A stretch of DNA of 64,000 bases from Rhizobiaceae bacterium. Its GTDB lineage: Bacteria; Pseudomonadota; Alphaproteobacteria; Rhizobiales; Rhizobiaceae. Positions 1 through 8,151 of this stretch are shown here, one piece after another. Numbering within the stretch: position 1 is the stretch's first letter; every line of letters starts with the position of its first letter. The translations under genes and the position numbers were made by a program. The notes below the pieces were generated by a model. That model was not told the origin of the DNA. It searched no databases and saw nothing but the letters and a program-made list of their open reading frames with translations. Where the stretch lies: the NCBI GenBank assembly GCA_025698895.1, contig JAILWO010000003.1, positions 558,001 through 622,000 on the forward strand. Reading direction: 5' to 3'.

Positions 1-599
1 GACACCACTTCCTGACCGACATAGCAGCCCTTGCGGAAACCCACGCCGTCGAGCTGGTCGAGAAGGGCGTCGTGAGGAAAGACCTCGCCGAGCGCGTAGT
101 CGAAACCGCTCTCGGGAATGCCGTTGCGGACGCGGAACTCATGCCAGTCTTCCTGCGAGGCCGTCGCCGGCGGAACGCTTTCGCCATGGAACCGTGTCAC
201 GGTCATCGGTCCGATGAAACGTGTGTCGCGAAGTCCCGCACCGGTCTCCGATGCGGGTGAAACGGAGTCCGACGCGGACGAATCATCCTGCCATGAGACG
301 GCCACGCCCTCCCGGTCCCGCTTCGCCATCTCCACCCGCGCGCGGAGCTTGTAGAGGGTGAGGCGCTTCAAGAGATCCTCCGCGATGTCCTTGCGGATGT
401 CGAGCACGAACGATTCCCCGTGCCGCGAAACGAGAAAATCGAACAGGATCTTGCCTTGCGGCGAAAGCAGCGCGCCGGGCTTGGCCTCGCCCGCCCGGAG
501 GCTATCCAGATCGGTCGTGATCAGGTTCTGGAGAAAGTGCTCCGCGTCGGCACCGCCGATCTCCACGAGGGCGCGGTCGTCCAGATGGGTGGTCGGCAT
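1..599 (-). CDS. ygfZ: YgfZ/GcvT-like folate-binding protein (partial, C-terminus outside window)
   Basis: YgfZ-type proteins are folate-binding relatives of the glycine-cleavage T protein that support Fe-S cluster enzyme maturation. About 199 N-terminal residues are visible. They begin MPTTHLDDRALVEI at an ATG whose first base is 599, followed by an 'FLQNLITTDL' segment near residue 22. The family signature KGCYVGQE lies at residues 190-197, just before the left edge of the window, so the C-terminal domain is missing. Residues of roughly 100-115 form a Ser/Asp-rich stretch that looks like a lineage-specific loop. The gene is divergent from pyrC, with only about 75 bases between the two starts. 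Identification rests on the signature motif and is secure at family level. Confidence 0.88.
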   Translation of the reverse strand, partial: MPTTHLDDRALVEIGGADAEHFLQNLITTDLDSLRAGEAKPGALLSPQGKILFDFLVSRHGESFVLDIRKDIAEDLLKRLTLYKLRARVEMAKRDREGVAVSWQDDSSASDSVSPASETGAGLRDTRFIGPMTVTRFHGESVPPATASQEDWHEFRVRNGIPESGFDYALGEVFPHDALLDQLDGVGFRKGCYVGQEVV

Positions 600-676
600 G
601 ACGGACCTCGTCTTGCATTGCAGGCGGCCACTACGTAAGCCCCGTGCAGATCGGCGGCAAGACGCGGGAGTGCATC

Positions 677-2002
677 GTGCCACAGACTTACGACCTGATC
701 CTGACAGGCGGCACGGTCGTCAATCACGACGGCATCGGACGACGCGACATCGGCATCCGCGACGGGCGCACCGCGGCGATCGGCGACCTCGGACCAGCAG
801 ATGCCGGCGAAACGGTGGACTGCACCGGTCTTCACATCCTGCCCGGCGTCATCGACAGCCAGGTCCATTTCCGCGAACCGGGCCTGGAGCACAAGGAGGA
901 TCTGGAGACGGGTTCCCTGGCCGCGGTTCTGGGCGGTGTGACCTCCGTTTTCGAGATGCCCAACACCAGGCCGCTGACGACGAGCGACACCGCCCTGGCC
1001 GACAAGGTCACCCGTGCCCGGCATCGCATGCATTGCGACTTCGCCTTCTGGGTCGGCGGGACGCGGGACAATGCCGCGCAGGTCGGCGAGTTGGAGCGTC
1101 TGCCCGGCGCCGCCGGCATCAAGGTCTTCATGGGTTCGTCGACGGGCGATCTGCTGGTCGAGGACGATGACGGGGTCCATTCCATTTTGGCGAATACCCG
1201 CCGCCGCGCGGCCTTCCATTCCGAGGACGAATTTCGTCTCCGCGACAGGCTGGGCGAGCGGATCGAGGGCGATCCGGCCTCGCATCCGGTCTGGCGCGAC
1301 GAGATCGCGGCTCTCCAATGTACGGAGCGGCTGGTGGGTATCGCGCGTCGCGCCCGCGCGCGCATCCATGTGCTGCACATCTCCACCGCCGGGGAGATCG
1401 ACTTCCTGGAACGCCACAAGGATGTCGCGTCCTGCGAGGCCACGCCGCATCATCTGACCCTGACGGCTGAAGATTACGAGCGGCTCGGAACGCTGATCCA
1501 GATGAACCCGCCCGTCCGCGACGCCCGCCATCGCGACGGGGTCTGGCGCGGCATCACGCAGGGCATCGTCGATGTGCTGGGCTCGGATCATGCCCCCCAC
1601 ACGCTGGAGGAAAAGGAGAAGCCTTATCCGGCCTCGCCTTCCGGCATGACAGGCGTGCAGACGCTGGTCCCGATCATGCTGGACCATGTCGCCGCCGGCC
1701 GCCTGACCATCGAGCGCTTCGTCGACCTGACCAGCCACGGCCCCCAGCGCTTGTTCGGCATCGCCGGCAAGGGGCGCATCGCGGCGGGGTGGGATGCCGA
1801 TTTGACGATCGTCGACCTTAAGCGGCCCGCCACGATCACCAATGCCCAGCAGGGGTCGAAAGCGGGCTGGACGCCTTATGACGGCCGCGCGGTGACCGGC
1901 TGGCCCGTCGGCACGATCGTGCGCGGGCGGCGTGTCATGTGGGAGGGCGAGATCGTCGGGCCGGGGCAGGGCGAACCGGTGCGCTTCCAGGAAGCACTGT
2001 AG
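677..2002 (+). CDS. pyrC: dihydroorotase (class I, PyrC-type)
   Basis: Dihydroorotase closes carbamoyl-aspartate to dihydroorotate in pyrimidine synthesis. I chose the GTG at 677 (441 aa) because GGGAG lies 6 bases upstream; another in-frame GTG at 644 has no such site. The amidohydrolase core is visible: Lys149 in GIKVFMGSS (the lysine carboxylated in relatives), His181 (HSED), His234 (VLHIST), CEATPHH near 253-259 and Asp304 in GSDHAPH. The usual first metal motif HxH is QVH here (Gln62, His64). I recall this substitution from an alphaproteobacterial dihydroorotase subfamily, but a ligand change could also mean altered metal content or another cyclic-amide substrate. The gene stands alone, with a convergent hypothetical gene ending two bases downstream. 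Confidence 0.85.
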   Translation: MPQTYDLILTGGTVVNHDGIGRRDIGIRDGRTAAIGDLGPADAGETVDCTGLHILPGVIDSQVHFREPGLEHKEDLETGSLAAVLGGVTSVFEMPNTRPLTTSDTALADKVTRARHRMHCDFAFWVGGTRDNAAQVGELERLPGAAGIKVFMGSSTGDLLVEDDDGVHSILANTRRRAAFHSEDEFRLRDRLGERIEGDPASHPVWRDEIAALQCTERLVGIARRARARIHVLHISTAGEIDFLERHKDVASCEATPHHLTLTAEDYERLGTLIQMNPPVRDARHRDGVWRGITQGIVDVLGSDHAPHTLEEKEKPYPASPSGMTGVQTLVPIMLDHVAAGRLTIERFVDLTSHGPQRLFGIAGKGRIAAGWDADLTIVDLKRPATITNAQQGSKAGWTPYDGRAVTGWPVGTIVRGRRVMWEGEIVGPGQGEPVRFQEAL

Positions 2003-2004
2003 GC

Positions 2005-2814
2005 TCAGTCTCCGGCGACGAAAAAGGCCCAGCGCCCTTCCGGCGTGATGCCGAGGCGATAGAAAATATAGGCGCCGTAGGTCTTCATGTCCTCATAGTC
2101 GCCGGCGGTGACGATCTTGAACAGTTCCACCCGCTGACCGGCATCGAGATTCTCCAGCGGCACGGCGAAGAAATAGGGCCAGACATAGAGCTCCTGCGGC
2201 TGGCCCGGGTCCAGGTTGACATAGCCGGCGCTGAGTACTTCCAGCATGATGGCCAGGATTTCATGGCCTTCGGAATCGCCCGACATCTCGCGCAGGAACT
2301 CGATCGGATCGCTGCCTATCGCGCCGAAGGAGAGCTGCGTGGCGTTCTGACCCGTCTCGATCAGCGGCCGAAGCCGCTCGATGTCGCCTGACCTGCAGGC
2401 TTCCACGAGCAGGCCGTGCATGCGCCGCACGGGTTCAGGCAGCAATGAAAGATCGTAGTGGACTTCCGGCACCGGCGTTTGCGGGGCGGTGGGTTCCGTC
2501 GTTTCCTCGCCCTCTTCCGGCGGCTCGTCCGCCGGTGCTTCCTCGTCCGCCGGGGCTTGCCGGCGTGTCGATCCAGGCGGATCGGGCAGCGGCACGGTCT
2601 GCCCGGTCGAGGGCGTCAGTTCGGCCTCGGGCTCGGGCAGCTCGCGCCTTTCGATCCCGTCATCCGCCTCGGCCTGCGGAAGTTCCTCCTCCTGGAACTC
2701 GCTCAGCGCCAGGGCAGGGCGGGTGGGAAGAATCAAAACGAGAATGAGGACCGCCGCCGCTGTGCGAATCAGGCGGAAGGCCGCTTCCGGCGATGCTGGA
2801 CGCGTCGATCTCAT
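2005..2814 (-). CDS. conserved hypothetical secreted protein with acidic Pro-rich linker
   Basis: 269 aa. An N-terminal signal peptide is clear: Arg residues, then a hydrophobic run at about residues 18-35 ending PALA. Residues 40-115 are a low-complexity linker rich in Glu, Pro and Asp. The last 150 residues look globular, with a start like 'LSLLPEPVRRMHGLL' and ending in aromatic-rich WPYFF and FFVAGD segments. I do not recognise a named domain. It is probably a periplasmic or envelope protein. It is convergent with pyrC (stops two bases apart), and no clear Shine-Dalgarno is seen before the ATG at 2814. Confidence 0.75.
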   Translation of the reverse strand: MRSTRPASPEAAFRLIRTAAAVLILVLILPTRPALALSEFQEEELPQAEADDGIERRELPEPEAELTPSTGQTVPLPDPPGSTRRQAPADEEAPADEPPEEGEETTEPTAPQTPVPEVHYDLSLLPEPVRRMHGLLVEACRSGDIERLRPLIETGQNATQLSFGAIGSDPIEFLREMSGDSEGHEILAIMLEVLSAGYVNLDPGQPQELYVWPYFFAVPLENLDAGQRVELFKIVTAGDYEDMKTYGAYIFYRLGITPEGRWAFFVAGD

Positions 2815-2872
2815 GACAGTGGGACTATGGCGCAGACTGGCGCGGTTTGGAACAGCGGCGGGCGATTCCGCC

Positions 2873-3136
2873 TCAGTGATGGATGCGTTCGGCCTCGAAC
2901 TCGCCAGAAACGGCGCGCTCGCGCATGCGATCGAGCAGGGCGACCACGGCCTCCTCGCCGCTGGCGCGGTGAAGCTCCTCCAGCGCGGTCGTCAGGGCGG
3001 CTTCGGCGATGATCTCCGGCTCGATGCCGGCAGAAACTGTCTCCGCCCAGGCTTCGGCGAGGCTTTCGACCGCCACGAGGCGCTTTTCCTCGCGGATTAT
3101 CGCCGCCATGTCGGCGGTCTGCCGTCCAATGCCCAC
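2873..3136 (-). CDS. small conserved hypothetical protein (87 aa)
   Basis: An 87-residue, mostly alpha-helical, soluble-looking protein with no signal peptide or membrane segment. I chose the GTG at 3136 because GGAGG lies 8 bases upstream on the minus strand; the internal ATG at 3109 has no such site. The sequence is rich in Ala and Glu and ends in a basic/His tail (RIHH). It lies 58 bases upstream of the secreted hypothetical gene in the same direction, so the two may be co-transcribed. I do not recognise its function. Confidence 0.6.
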   Translation of the reverse strand: MGIGRQTADMAAIIREEKRLVAVESLAEAWAETVSAGIEPEIIAEAALTTALEELHRASGEEAVVALLDRMRERAVSGEFEAERIHH

Positions 3137-3284
3137 TTTTTCGGCCTCCGTCCTGTGGTCGTGTCGGGGTTCGGCCCTTGGCGCGAATCGAAAATCCGAA
3201 CGATCACTTTAATGTCCCGTTAATGCTTCTAGCACAGGCGGTGCGCAATGCACGAGCGCCACTGCCGGAAAAGTTAACAGCTAC

Positions 3285-3656
3285 CTAATTGCCGAACCGT
3301 GTCGCGATCTCGCGGGAAAGCTCTTCGCCTTCCTTCATATAGCGTTCGATCGCGGCAGTCGCCGATGACGTGCAGACCGAATAGACACCATCGAAGGCAC
3401 GGTAGCCCCGGTTGAAGCGCCCAACCAGCCTGGCGCGCCGTTCGGCGTCTGGCGCCTCCGTTTCGAGCAGCTTTTCCATCTCCGCTCTCCAGCTATTGCC
3501 CTCCTCGCCGCACAGCGTGCGCAGGAAGTGGATCGAGCCCAGGATCTCGGCCAGCCGCAGAAGCCTGCTCTCGTAAAGCGGCTCGCTGGCCCGGACCGGA
3601 GCGGAGATGAATGCCGAGGCGAGGATCGTTGCCAGAATCATGATTCGGATGCGCAT
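3285..3656 (-). CDS. TIGR02301 family protein, secreted
   Basis: 123 aa from the ATG at 3656. A signal peptide (MRIRIMILATILASAFISAP, then VRA) precedes a mature domain starting near SEPLYESRLLRLAEILG. The pattern of LRLAEILGSIHFLRTLCG, followed by a helical region with FNRGYRAFDGVY and a second Cys, matches the TIGR02301 family of short exported proteins I know from Rhizobiales. Two cysteines (in LRTLCG and VYSVC) could form a disulfide in the periplasm. Function in the family is unknown. It lies 38 bases downstream of the NUDIX gene on the same strand, so the two are probably co-transcribed. Confidence 0.78.
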   Translation of the reverse strand: MRIRIMILATILASAFISAPVRASEPLYESRLLRLAEILGSIHFLRTLCGEEGNSWRAEMEKLLETEAPDAERRARLVGRFNRGYRAFDGVYSVCTSSATAAIERYMKEGEELSREIATRFGN

Positions 3657-3694
3657 GGGGAAACTGTCACCAGCTTCTCTGTCGCCGCAAGGTG

Positions 3695-4105
3695 TCATCG
3701 CATGGCCAGAATCTCGAGCGCGGCGCGCATGGTCGGGTCGGTGAGCGGAAGCGCGGCAAGTTCGTCCAGCTCGAACCACTCAACCGTGTCGGCGTCGTCT
3801 CCGGCCACAGGTTCGCCGTCCCTCGGCTCTCCGGTGAAGACGGTCAGGCGGAACGCGACGGGCTCGCCTTCCGGTTCCGCCTCGATGTCGATCTGCTGGA
3901 ACCGGGCGAGCGGTCCGGCGGTCAGCCCGGTCTCTTCCAGGAGTTCGCGCCGCGCCGCCTGTTCCAACGTTTCCTCAGGCTCGACCCGGCCGCCCGGAAA
4001 GGCGTAGAGGCCTTGGGCCGGTGGGCGGGCACGCCGCACCAGGAGAACCTGCCTGTCCCGCACGAGCGCGACCGAAACCGCCGTCACGATCCTGATGCCG
4101 TCCAT
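3695..4105 (-). CDS. NUDIX hydrolase (MutT-like)
   Basis: 136 aa from the ATG at 4105. NUDIX enzymes hydrolyse nucleoside diphosphates linked to another moiety. The complete Nudix box is visible at residues 38-61: GG, five residues, E, seven residues, then RELLEETGL. The N-terminal strand IVTAVSVALVRDRQVLLVRRA and the early 'GLYAFPGG' are typical of the MutT/ADP-ribose pyrophosphatase group. The exact substrate cannot be told from sequence. An open frame extends well upstream through the convergent SRAP gene; I rejected that extension because the domain starts exactly at this ATG. Confidence 0.88.
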   Translation of the reverse strand: MDGIRIVTAVSVALVRDRQVLLVRRARPPAQGLYAFPGGRVEPEETLEQAARRELLEETGLTAGPLARFQQIDIEAEPEGEPVAFRLTVFTGEPRDGEPVAGDDADTVEWFELDELAALPLTDPTMRAALEILAMR

Positions 4106-4180
4106 GCGGCACCGATATACTTCGGGTGAAACCCGCGCAACGCGCTTGACGCGGGCTACCGGTCCAATGATCTTCGCGCC

Positions 4181-4945
4181 ATGTGCGGACGCTACACTTT
4201 GACGGTCACGCCCGTGGAACTCGAGGCGCTGTTTACGGTGCTTGAGATCGAGGATTTTCCGCCGCGCTACAACATCGCGCCGACGCAGCCCATTCTTGTC
4301 GTGGCGGCGGCGCACGGCCCGAGCGAGCCGGGATCGAACCTGCCCGATCGCCGCGCCTTCCTCGTGCGCTGGGGCTTGATTCCGTCCTGGGCGAAGGATC
4401 CGCGGGACCTGCCGCTGCTCATCAATGCAAGGGCCGAAACCGCTGCCGACAAGAATTCGTTCAAGGCGGCGATGCGCCACCGGCGTGCCTTGGTGCCGGC
4501 ATCGGGCTTCTACGAGTGGCGGCGGGAAGGCGGCCGCACCGGCCAAGCCTATTTCGTCCGCCCGCGCGGCGGAGGCACGGTCGCCTTCGGCGGTCTGTGG
4601 GAAAGCTATCTCGCCCCGGACGGCTCGGAAATCGATACGGGCGCGATCCTGACCACGCGCGCCAACGCGGCCATCGCCTCCATCCACGATCGCATGCCGG
4701 TCGTGGTGAAACCGGAGAATTATGGCCGCTGGCTCGATTGCAGGACGAACGAGCCGCGCGAAATCGCCGACATCCTTGAGCCGGTCGAACCGGATTTCTT
4801 CGAAGCCATCCCGATCTCGCCGAAAGTCAACAAGGTCGCCAATACCGGCCCCGATATTCAGGAGCCGATCGCCCCCTCCAGCCCGCCTCCTGAACCAGCG
4901 CCGAAAGTGGTTGTTGAGGACGACAGGCAGATGCAGCTCTTTTGA
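4181..4945 (+). CDS. SRAP-domain protein (YedK/HMCES family)
   Basis: 254 aa. Family members self-cleave to expose Cys2 and covalently cap abasic sites in single-stranded DNA. The key residues are present: Met1-Cys2 (MCGRYT), Asn31 in YNIAPTQ, the NARAET motif (82-87), Glu112 in GFYEWRR and His169 in IHDRMPVV. The start is fixed because Cys2 must follow the initiator. The last 40 residues are a Pro-rich tail outside the fold. No Shine-Dalgarno is visible. A TTGACG hexamer at 4146-4151 is close enough that the transcript may have a very short leader. No alphaproteobacterial LexA box (GTTC-N7-GTTC) is seen upstream. It is divergent from the NUDIX gene. Confidence 0.93.
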   Translation: MCGRYTLTVTPVELEALFTVLEIEDFPPRYNIAPTQPILVVAAAHGPSEPGSNLPDRRAFLVRWGLIPSWAKDPRDLPLLINARAETAADKNSFKAAMRHRRALVPASGFYEWRREGGRTGQAYFVRPRGGGTVAFGGLWESYLAPDGSEIDTGAILTTRANAAIASIHDRMPVVVKPENYGRWLDCRTNEPREIADILEPVEPDFFEAIPISPKVNKVANTGPDIQEPIAPSSPPPEPAPKVVVEDDRQMQLF

Positions 4946-5036
4946 CTTCGGATGAGAGGCGATCGCCGGTCCTGGCCGACAAGCTCGGCGCGTACTGGCC
5001 ATTGCACCGTCGGATATTTCAGGCTCTTGCGCAATC

Positions 5037-5648
5037 ATGAGCGCCGCTTTCGTCTCCGGTTTCCTGCTTGGCCTGTCGCTGATCCTGGCGATCGGTGCGC
5101 AGAACGCCTTCATCCTGCGCCAGGGCCTGCTCAGGCAGCACGTCTTCGTGCTTTGCCTGATCTGCTCGGTGTCCGACGCGCTGCTCATCGCGGCCGGCGT
5201 GGCCGGGTTGGGGACGCTGGTCGCGCAATCGCCCAGCCTCATCCTGGCGGTCACGCTCGGTGGCGCGGTCTTTTTGTTCGTCTACGCCGCCATCGCTTTC
5301 CGCCGCGCCTTGCGGCCTCAGGCGCTGGTCGCAGCGCGGCAGGGCGAAACGAGCCTGACGGCGGCGGTGGCGACGTGCCTTGCCTTCACCTTTCTCAACC
5401 CGCATGTCTATCTCGACACGGTGGTTCTGCTGGGATCGCTGTCCGCCGCGTTCGAGGGGCGGGCGCGGCTGGCCTACGGCATCGGCGCCGGCCTCGCGTC
5501 GTTCGTTTGGTTTTTCGTGCTGGGCTACGGGGCGAGGCTCCTGCAGCCGGTTTTCGCGAGACCCGCCGCATGGCGGGTGCTCGATGTGCTGATCGGCCTC
5601 GTCATGGCCGCGATCGGAATGGGACTGCTAGCCCGCCTTGTAGGCTGA
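5037..5648 (+). CDS. LysE/ArgO family amino-acid exporter
   Basis: 203 aa inner-membrane protein with about six hydrophobic segments. The N-terminal motif GLSLILAIGAQNAFILRQGL is diagnostic of the LysE/ArgO family, which exports basic amino acids. A second family motif, FTFLNPHVYLDT, follows in the middle of the protein. Length equals the family norm. ArgO-type arginine export is likely but the exact substrate is inferred. No LysR-type regulator is adjacent, unlike the classic lysG-lysE pairing. The 3' end overlaps the stop of a small minus-strand ORF by about 20 bases. Confidence 0.9.
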   Translation: MSAAFVSGFLLGLSLILAIGAQNAFILRQGLLRQHVFVLCLICSVSDALLIAAGVAGLGTLVAQSPSLILAVTLGGAVFLFVYAAIAFRRALRPQALVAARQGETSLTAAVATCLAFTFLNPHVYLDTVVLLGSLSAAFEGRARLAYGIGAGLASFVWFFVLGYGARLLQPVFARPAAWRVLDVLIGLVMAAIGMGLLARLVG

Positions 5649-5777
5649 CAGGGGGCGCCTGACGCGGGTGCGTGGCATGCATATCAGCGCCGCCAGCACG
5701 GCAGCCGGGCCGATGGCGCGATAGTGCTGGGCCAGTGATGCGGCGGGAAGGCGGGGCTGCGACGGGACGGGTTTCAT
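5628..5777 (-). CDS. possible very short conserved protein (49 aa)
   Basis: A 49-residue ORF beginning MKPVPSQPRLP, with a central LAQHYRAIGPAAVLAAL segment and a basic C-terminus. I recall a family of 50-60 residue Rhizobiales proteins sharing a core like HYREIGISAVAAAL; this ORF resembles it, but that is memory and not a search. The ribosome-binding site is weak, and the 3' end overlaps the end of the LysE-family gene. Treat as tentative. Confidence 0.42.
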   Translation of the reverse strand: MKPVPSQPRLPAASLAQHYRAIGPAAVLAALICMPRTRVRRPLSAYKAG

Positions 5778-6295
5778 GATGCTGCTCTGAATGGCTTCGG
5801 GGTTGCGGCTCGGTGGCCTTGCACGAAGCCCAATCGCCACCGATTGGGGCCGCATCGTGACCGGTCCGCGATGTTCCCGCTTCGGCCCGGTCGCTCGGTC
5901 CGAACATGTTTAATCAAATCTGAACGAAACGATGAATGGAGGCCGGATAAAAGCCGCCCGTCCACGCTTGCGCGCGGCCGGGCGGCATGCCTTTGGCCTA
6001 CGGATGGGGCTTCCCGTCTGCCGCCGGATTGGCGATTCCACCAAAGTGGACCTTCGCGAGTCTTAGCGGCGACCTTGCCTTGCTCCATCCCCCGTTCGGG
6101 GGATTCGCCTTGAAATTGCAGCTCGGGTCACCTTGACGCAAAGGAGCGGCGGCGCGATAAGGGCTGCCATGTCAACGGCGACCGCCAGCATCCGCGGTAT
6201 CTGCATTATCGGCTAGCGCTCACGCTGGTCCGGCCGTTTTCGCTCACGCTTCTCGAACCGAAAAACGCTCCCGGCCAGCAGGGTGGGGAGAATTC
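5778..6295. other. gene-free interval upstream of cysS
   Basis: 518 bases with no convincing protein-coding gene. Contents: an inverted repeat GCCGCCCG / CGGGCGGC at about 5953-5987 with an 18-base loop; a compact hairpin at 6087-6104; and a 15-codon ORF beginning ATG near 6170 ([15 protein letters not shown]) that ends before cysS. The region should hold the cysS promoter, but I see no strong -35/-10 pair. Longer frames here have unnatural composition and were rejected. Confidence 0.5.
6087..6104. repeat. perfect 7-bp hairpin ATCCCCC-GTTC-GGGGGAT
   Basis: A perfect GC-rich inverted repeat with a four-base loop, about 190 bases before cysS. Neither side carries a T-run, so it is not a canonical intrinsic terminator. 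It could be part of a leader RNA structure or a small palindromic repeat. Confidence 0.5.
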
Positions 6296-7801
6296 ATGTC
6301 TGACGGATCGACAGGTCTGAGGCTCTACAACACGCTGACGCGCAGGAAGGAGGACTTCGTCCCCCTCGATGCGGACAATGTGCGCATGTATGTGTGCGGG
6401 CCCACGGTCTATGACTTCGCCCATATCGGCAATGCGCGGCCGGTCATCGTCTTCGACGTGCTCTACCGTCTCCTGCGCCATCTCTACGGCGCCGAGCACG
6501 TCACCTATGCGCGCAACATCACTGACGTGGACGACAAGATCAACGCCCGCGCCCTGCGCGATTTCGGCAGCGAGATCGCGGCCGGCCGGCTGTCGCTCAA
6601 CGACGCGATCGCCAGGGTGACCGAAACCACGACGAACCAGTTCCACGCCGATGTGAAGGCGCTCGGCTGCCTGGAGCCGACGCACGAGCCGCGTGCCACC
6701 GGTCACATCGATGGCATGGTGGCGATGGCCCAGGCGCTGATCGACAAGGGCCACGCCTATGTGGCGTCCGGTCCCGAGGGCAGGGAGGTGCTGTTCAACG
6801 TCTCGTCCATGGCCGACTACGGGCAACTGTCGAACCGCCGCCTCGAGGACCAGCAGGCCGGCGCGCGTATCGAGGTCAAGGACCACAAGAAGAATCCCGG
6901 CGATTTCGTCCTGTGGAAGGAAAGCACCGCCGATCAGCCCGGCTGGCCCGCGCGTTTCCATGTCGCGGGGCAGGGCGTCGACATTCTCGGCCGCCCCGGC
7001 TGGCACATCGAATGCTCTGTGATGAGCGAGGCCCTGCTTGGACAGAAGTTCGACATCCATGGCGGCGGCATCGACCTGATCTTCCCGCATCACGAGAACG
7101 AACTGGCCCAGTCGCGCTGCGCCCACGGCACGGAAGTGATGGCCAATGTCTGGATGCACAACGGCTTCCTGCAGGTCGAGGGCAGGAAGATGTCGAAGTC
7201 GGAAGGCAATTTCGTCACCATCCACGACCTCCTGCACACCGAGAAATTCGGCGGCCGCAAGTGGCCGGGCGAGGTGCTCCGGCTGGCCATGTTGATGACG
7301 CATTACCGCGAGCCGATCGACTTCAGCGTGAGGCGGCTGGAGGAGGCGGAGGATGCTTGGCTCCGATGGGGGGAAGTGCGGCGAAAGGCGAGCGAAGATG
7401 ACTGGCTGGCGGTGAACCAAACCCTTCACAGGGGCGGTCTCTCAGGGGATGTACTCGCTCACCTTCTCGAGGATCTGAATTTTTACGGGGCTTTCGCCTT
7501 AATGCAGAGTGACGCCAAGGCCGGGTTGGCTGGAGACCGTGATGCCGCAATGCGATTGTTGATGCATGCTGTCTTCCTCGGTTTCGACCTTGGGGATGCC
7601 GCTGTAGAAGCGTCTGTCCCGGAGATCGAGGAGATACTCCTTCGCGACATGGTGGCGGAACGCCTCGCCTTCATCCGCGAGAAGAACTGGACCGAGGCCG
7701 ACCGCATTCGCGATGAGCTGCTCGAGCAGGGCATACAGCTCAAGGACGGCAAGGATCCCGAGACCGGCGAACGCGTCACGACATGGGAGGTGAGGCGGTG
7801 A
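6296..7801 (+). CDS. cysS: cysteinyl-tRNA synthetase
   Basis: 501 aa class I aminoacyl-tRNA synthetase that charges tRNA-Cys. Visible signatures: zinc ligand Cys34 in [10 protein letters not shown], the HIGN signature at 43-46, a second zinc Cys near 240 in HIECSVMSE, the [10 protein letters not shown] motif, and KMSKS at 298-302. The start is supported by GGGGAG 6 bases before the ATG. It is about 40 residues longer than E. coli CysS; the extra length falls in the helical region before the C-terminal anticodon-binding part. Bases 7340-7620 use noticeably more AT-ending codons than the rest of the gene, though the protein still reads as a continuous synthetase, with an ending [15 protein letters not shown] typical of the family. 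Confidence 0.96.
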   Translation: MSDGSTGLRLYNTLTRRKEDFVPLDADNVRMYVCGPTVYDFAHIGNARPVIVFDVLYRLLRHLYGAEHVTYARNITDVDDKINARALRDFGSEIAAGRLSLNDAIARVTETTTNQFHADVKALGCLEPTHEPRATGHIDGMVAMAQALIDKGHAYVASGPEGREVLFNVSSMADYGQLSNRRLEDQQAGARIEVKDHKKNPGDFVLWKESTADQPGWPARFHVAGQGVDILGRPGWHIECSVMSEALLGQKFDIHGGGIDLIFPHHENELAQSRCAHGTEVMANVWMHNGFLQVEGRKMSKSEGNFVTIHDLLHTEKFGGRKWPGEVLRLAMLMTHYREPIDFSVRRLEEAEDAWLRWGEVRRKASEDDWLAVNQTLHRGGLSGDVLAHLLEDLNFYGAFALMQSDAKAGLAGDRDAAMRLLMHAVFLGFDLGDAAVEASVPEIEEILLRDMVAERLAFIREKNWTEADRIRDELLEQGIQLKDGKDPETGERVTTWEVRR

Positions 7802-7817
7802 GTGTAGGCCCCTGTTT

Positions 7818-7973
7818 CACCCCCCTCTGGCCTGCCGGCCATCTCCCCCTCAAGGGGGGAGATCAGCCTAGCTTGCAGCGGCCGTTCAGCGCCAACGTTG
7901 CCGGAAACGCGGGGCTCGTGCCGCGAGTAATCTCCCCCCTTGAGGGGGAGATGGCCAGCAGGCCAGAGGGGTG
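7818..7973. repeat. nested palindromic repeat downstream of cysS
   Basis: Two arms of about 44-46 bases, 7818-7863 and 7930-7973, are inverted copies differing only by a two-base length change in a C-run and one substitution. Each arm contains its own smaller palindrome (ATCTCCCCCTC / AAGGGGGGAGAT). The 66 bases between them are unremarkable. Similar 'CTGGCCTGCCGGCCATCTCC' elements occur between genes in Mesorhizobium-type genomes as far as I remember. It starts 17 bases after the cysS stop, so it would fold as a long 3' hairpin of the cysS transcript. It has no coding capacity and looks like a MITE- or REP-like element. Confidence 0.8.
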
Positions 7974-8151
7974 GTCTGAATCATCGTCCTGTGCCCCGTC
8001 AAAACCGCCTGAATGCGCGCAAGATGCGCAAGAACGAAGATGTACTGCGCGACATCGACGGCCTATGCGCGCATGTCGTCGTTTCCACCGGCCTGACAGA
8101 AGCCGATGCGGCGTGCCAGGCAAGCGGACACCACGATGAGGAGACCCATCC
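7974..8151. other. intergenic segment before the VOC gene
   Basis: Together with the palindromic repeat this makes a 350-base stretch without a gene. A short plus-strand frame here (about 43 codons, starting MRKNEDVLRD) runs out of the repeat and overlaps the VOC start region. It has no ribosome-binding site or recognisable features, so I do not call it a gene. The promoter of the VOC-GFA-cimA operon is expected here. Confidence 0.4.

Noticed and set aside
521-1738. A 405-codon frame antisense to dihydroorotase
   Set aside because: The plus strand has the complete amidohydrolase motifs. The antisense frame crosses into the ygfZ gene in a different reading frame.
4106-4180. A LexA box before the SRAP gene
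   Set aside because: SRAP genes can be SOS-regulated, but no GTTC-N7-GTTC motif is present in the short upstream region.
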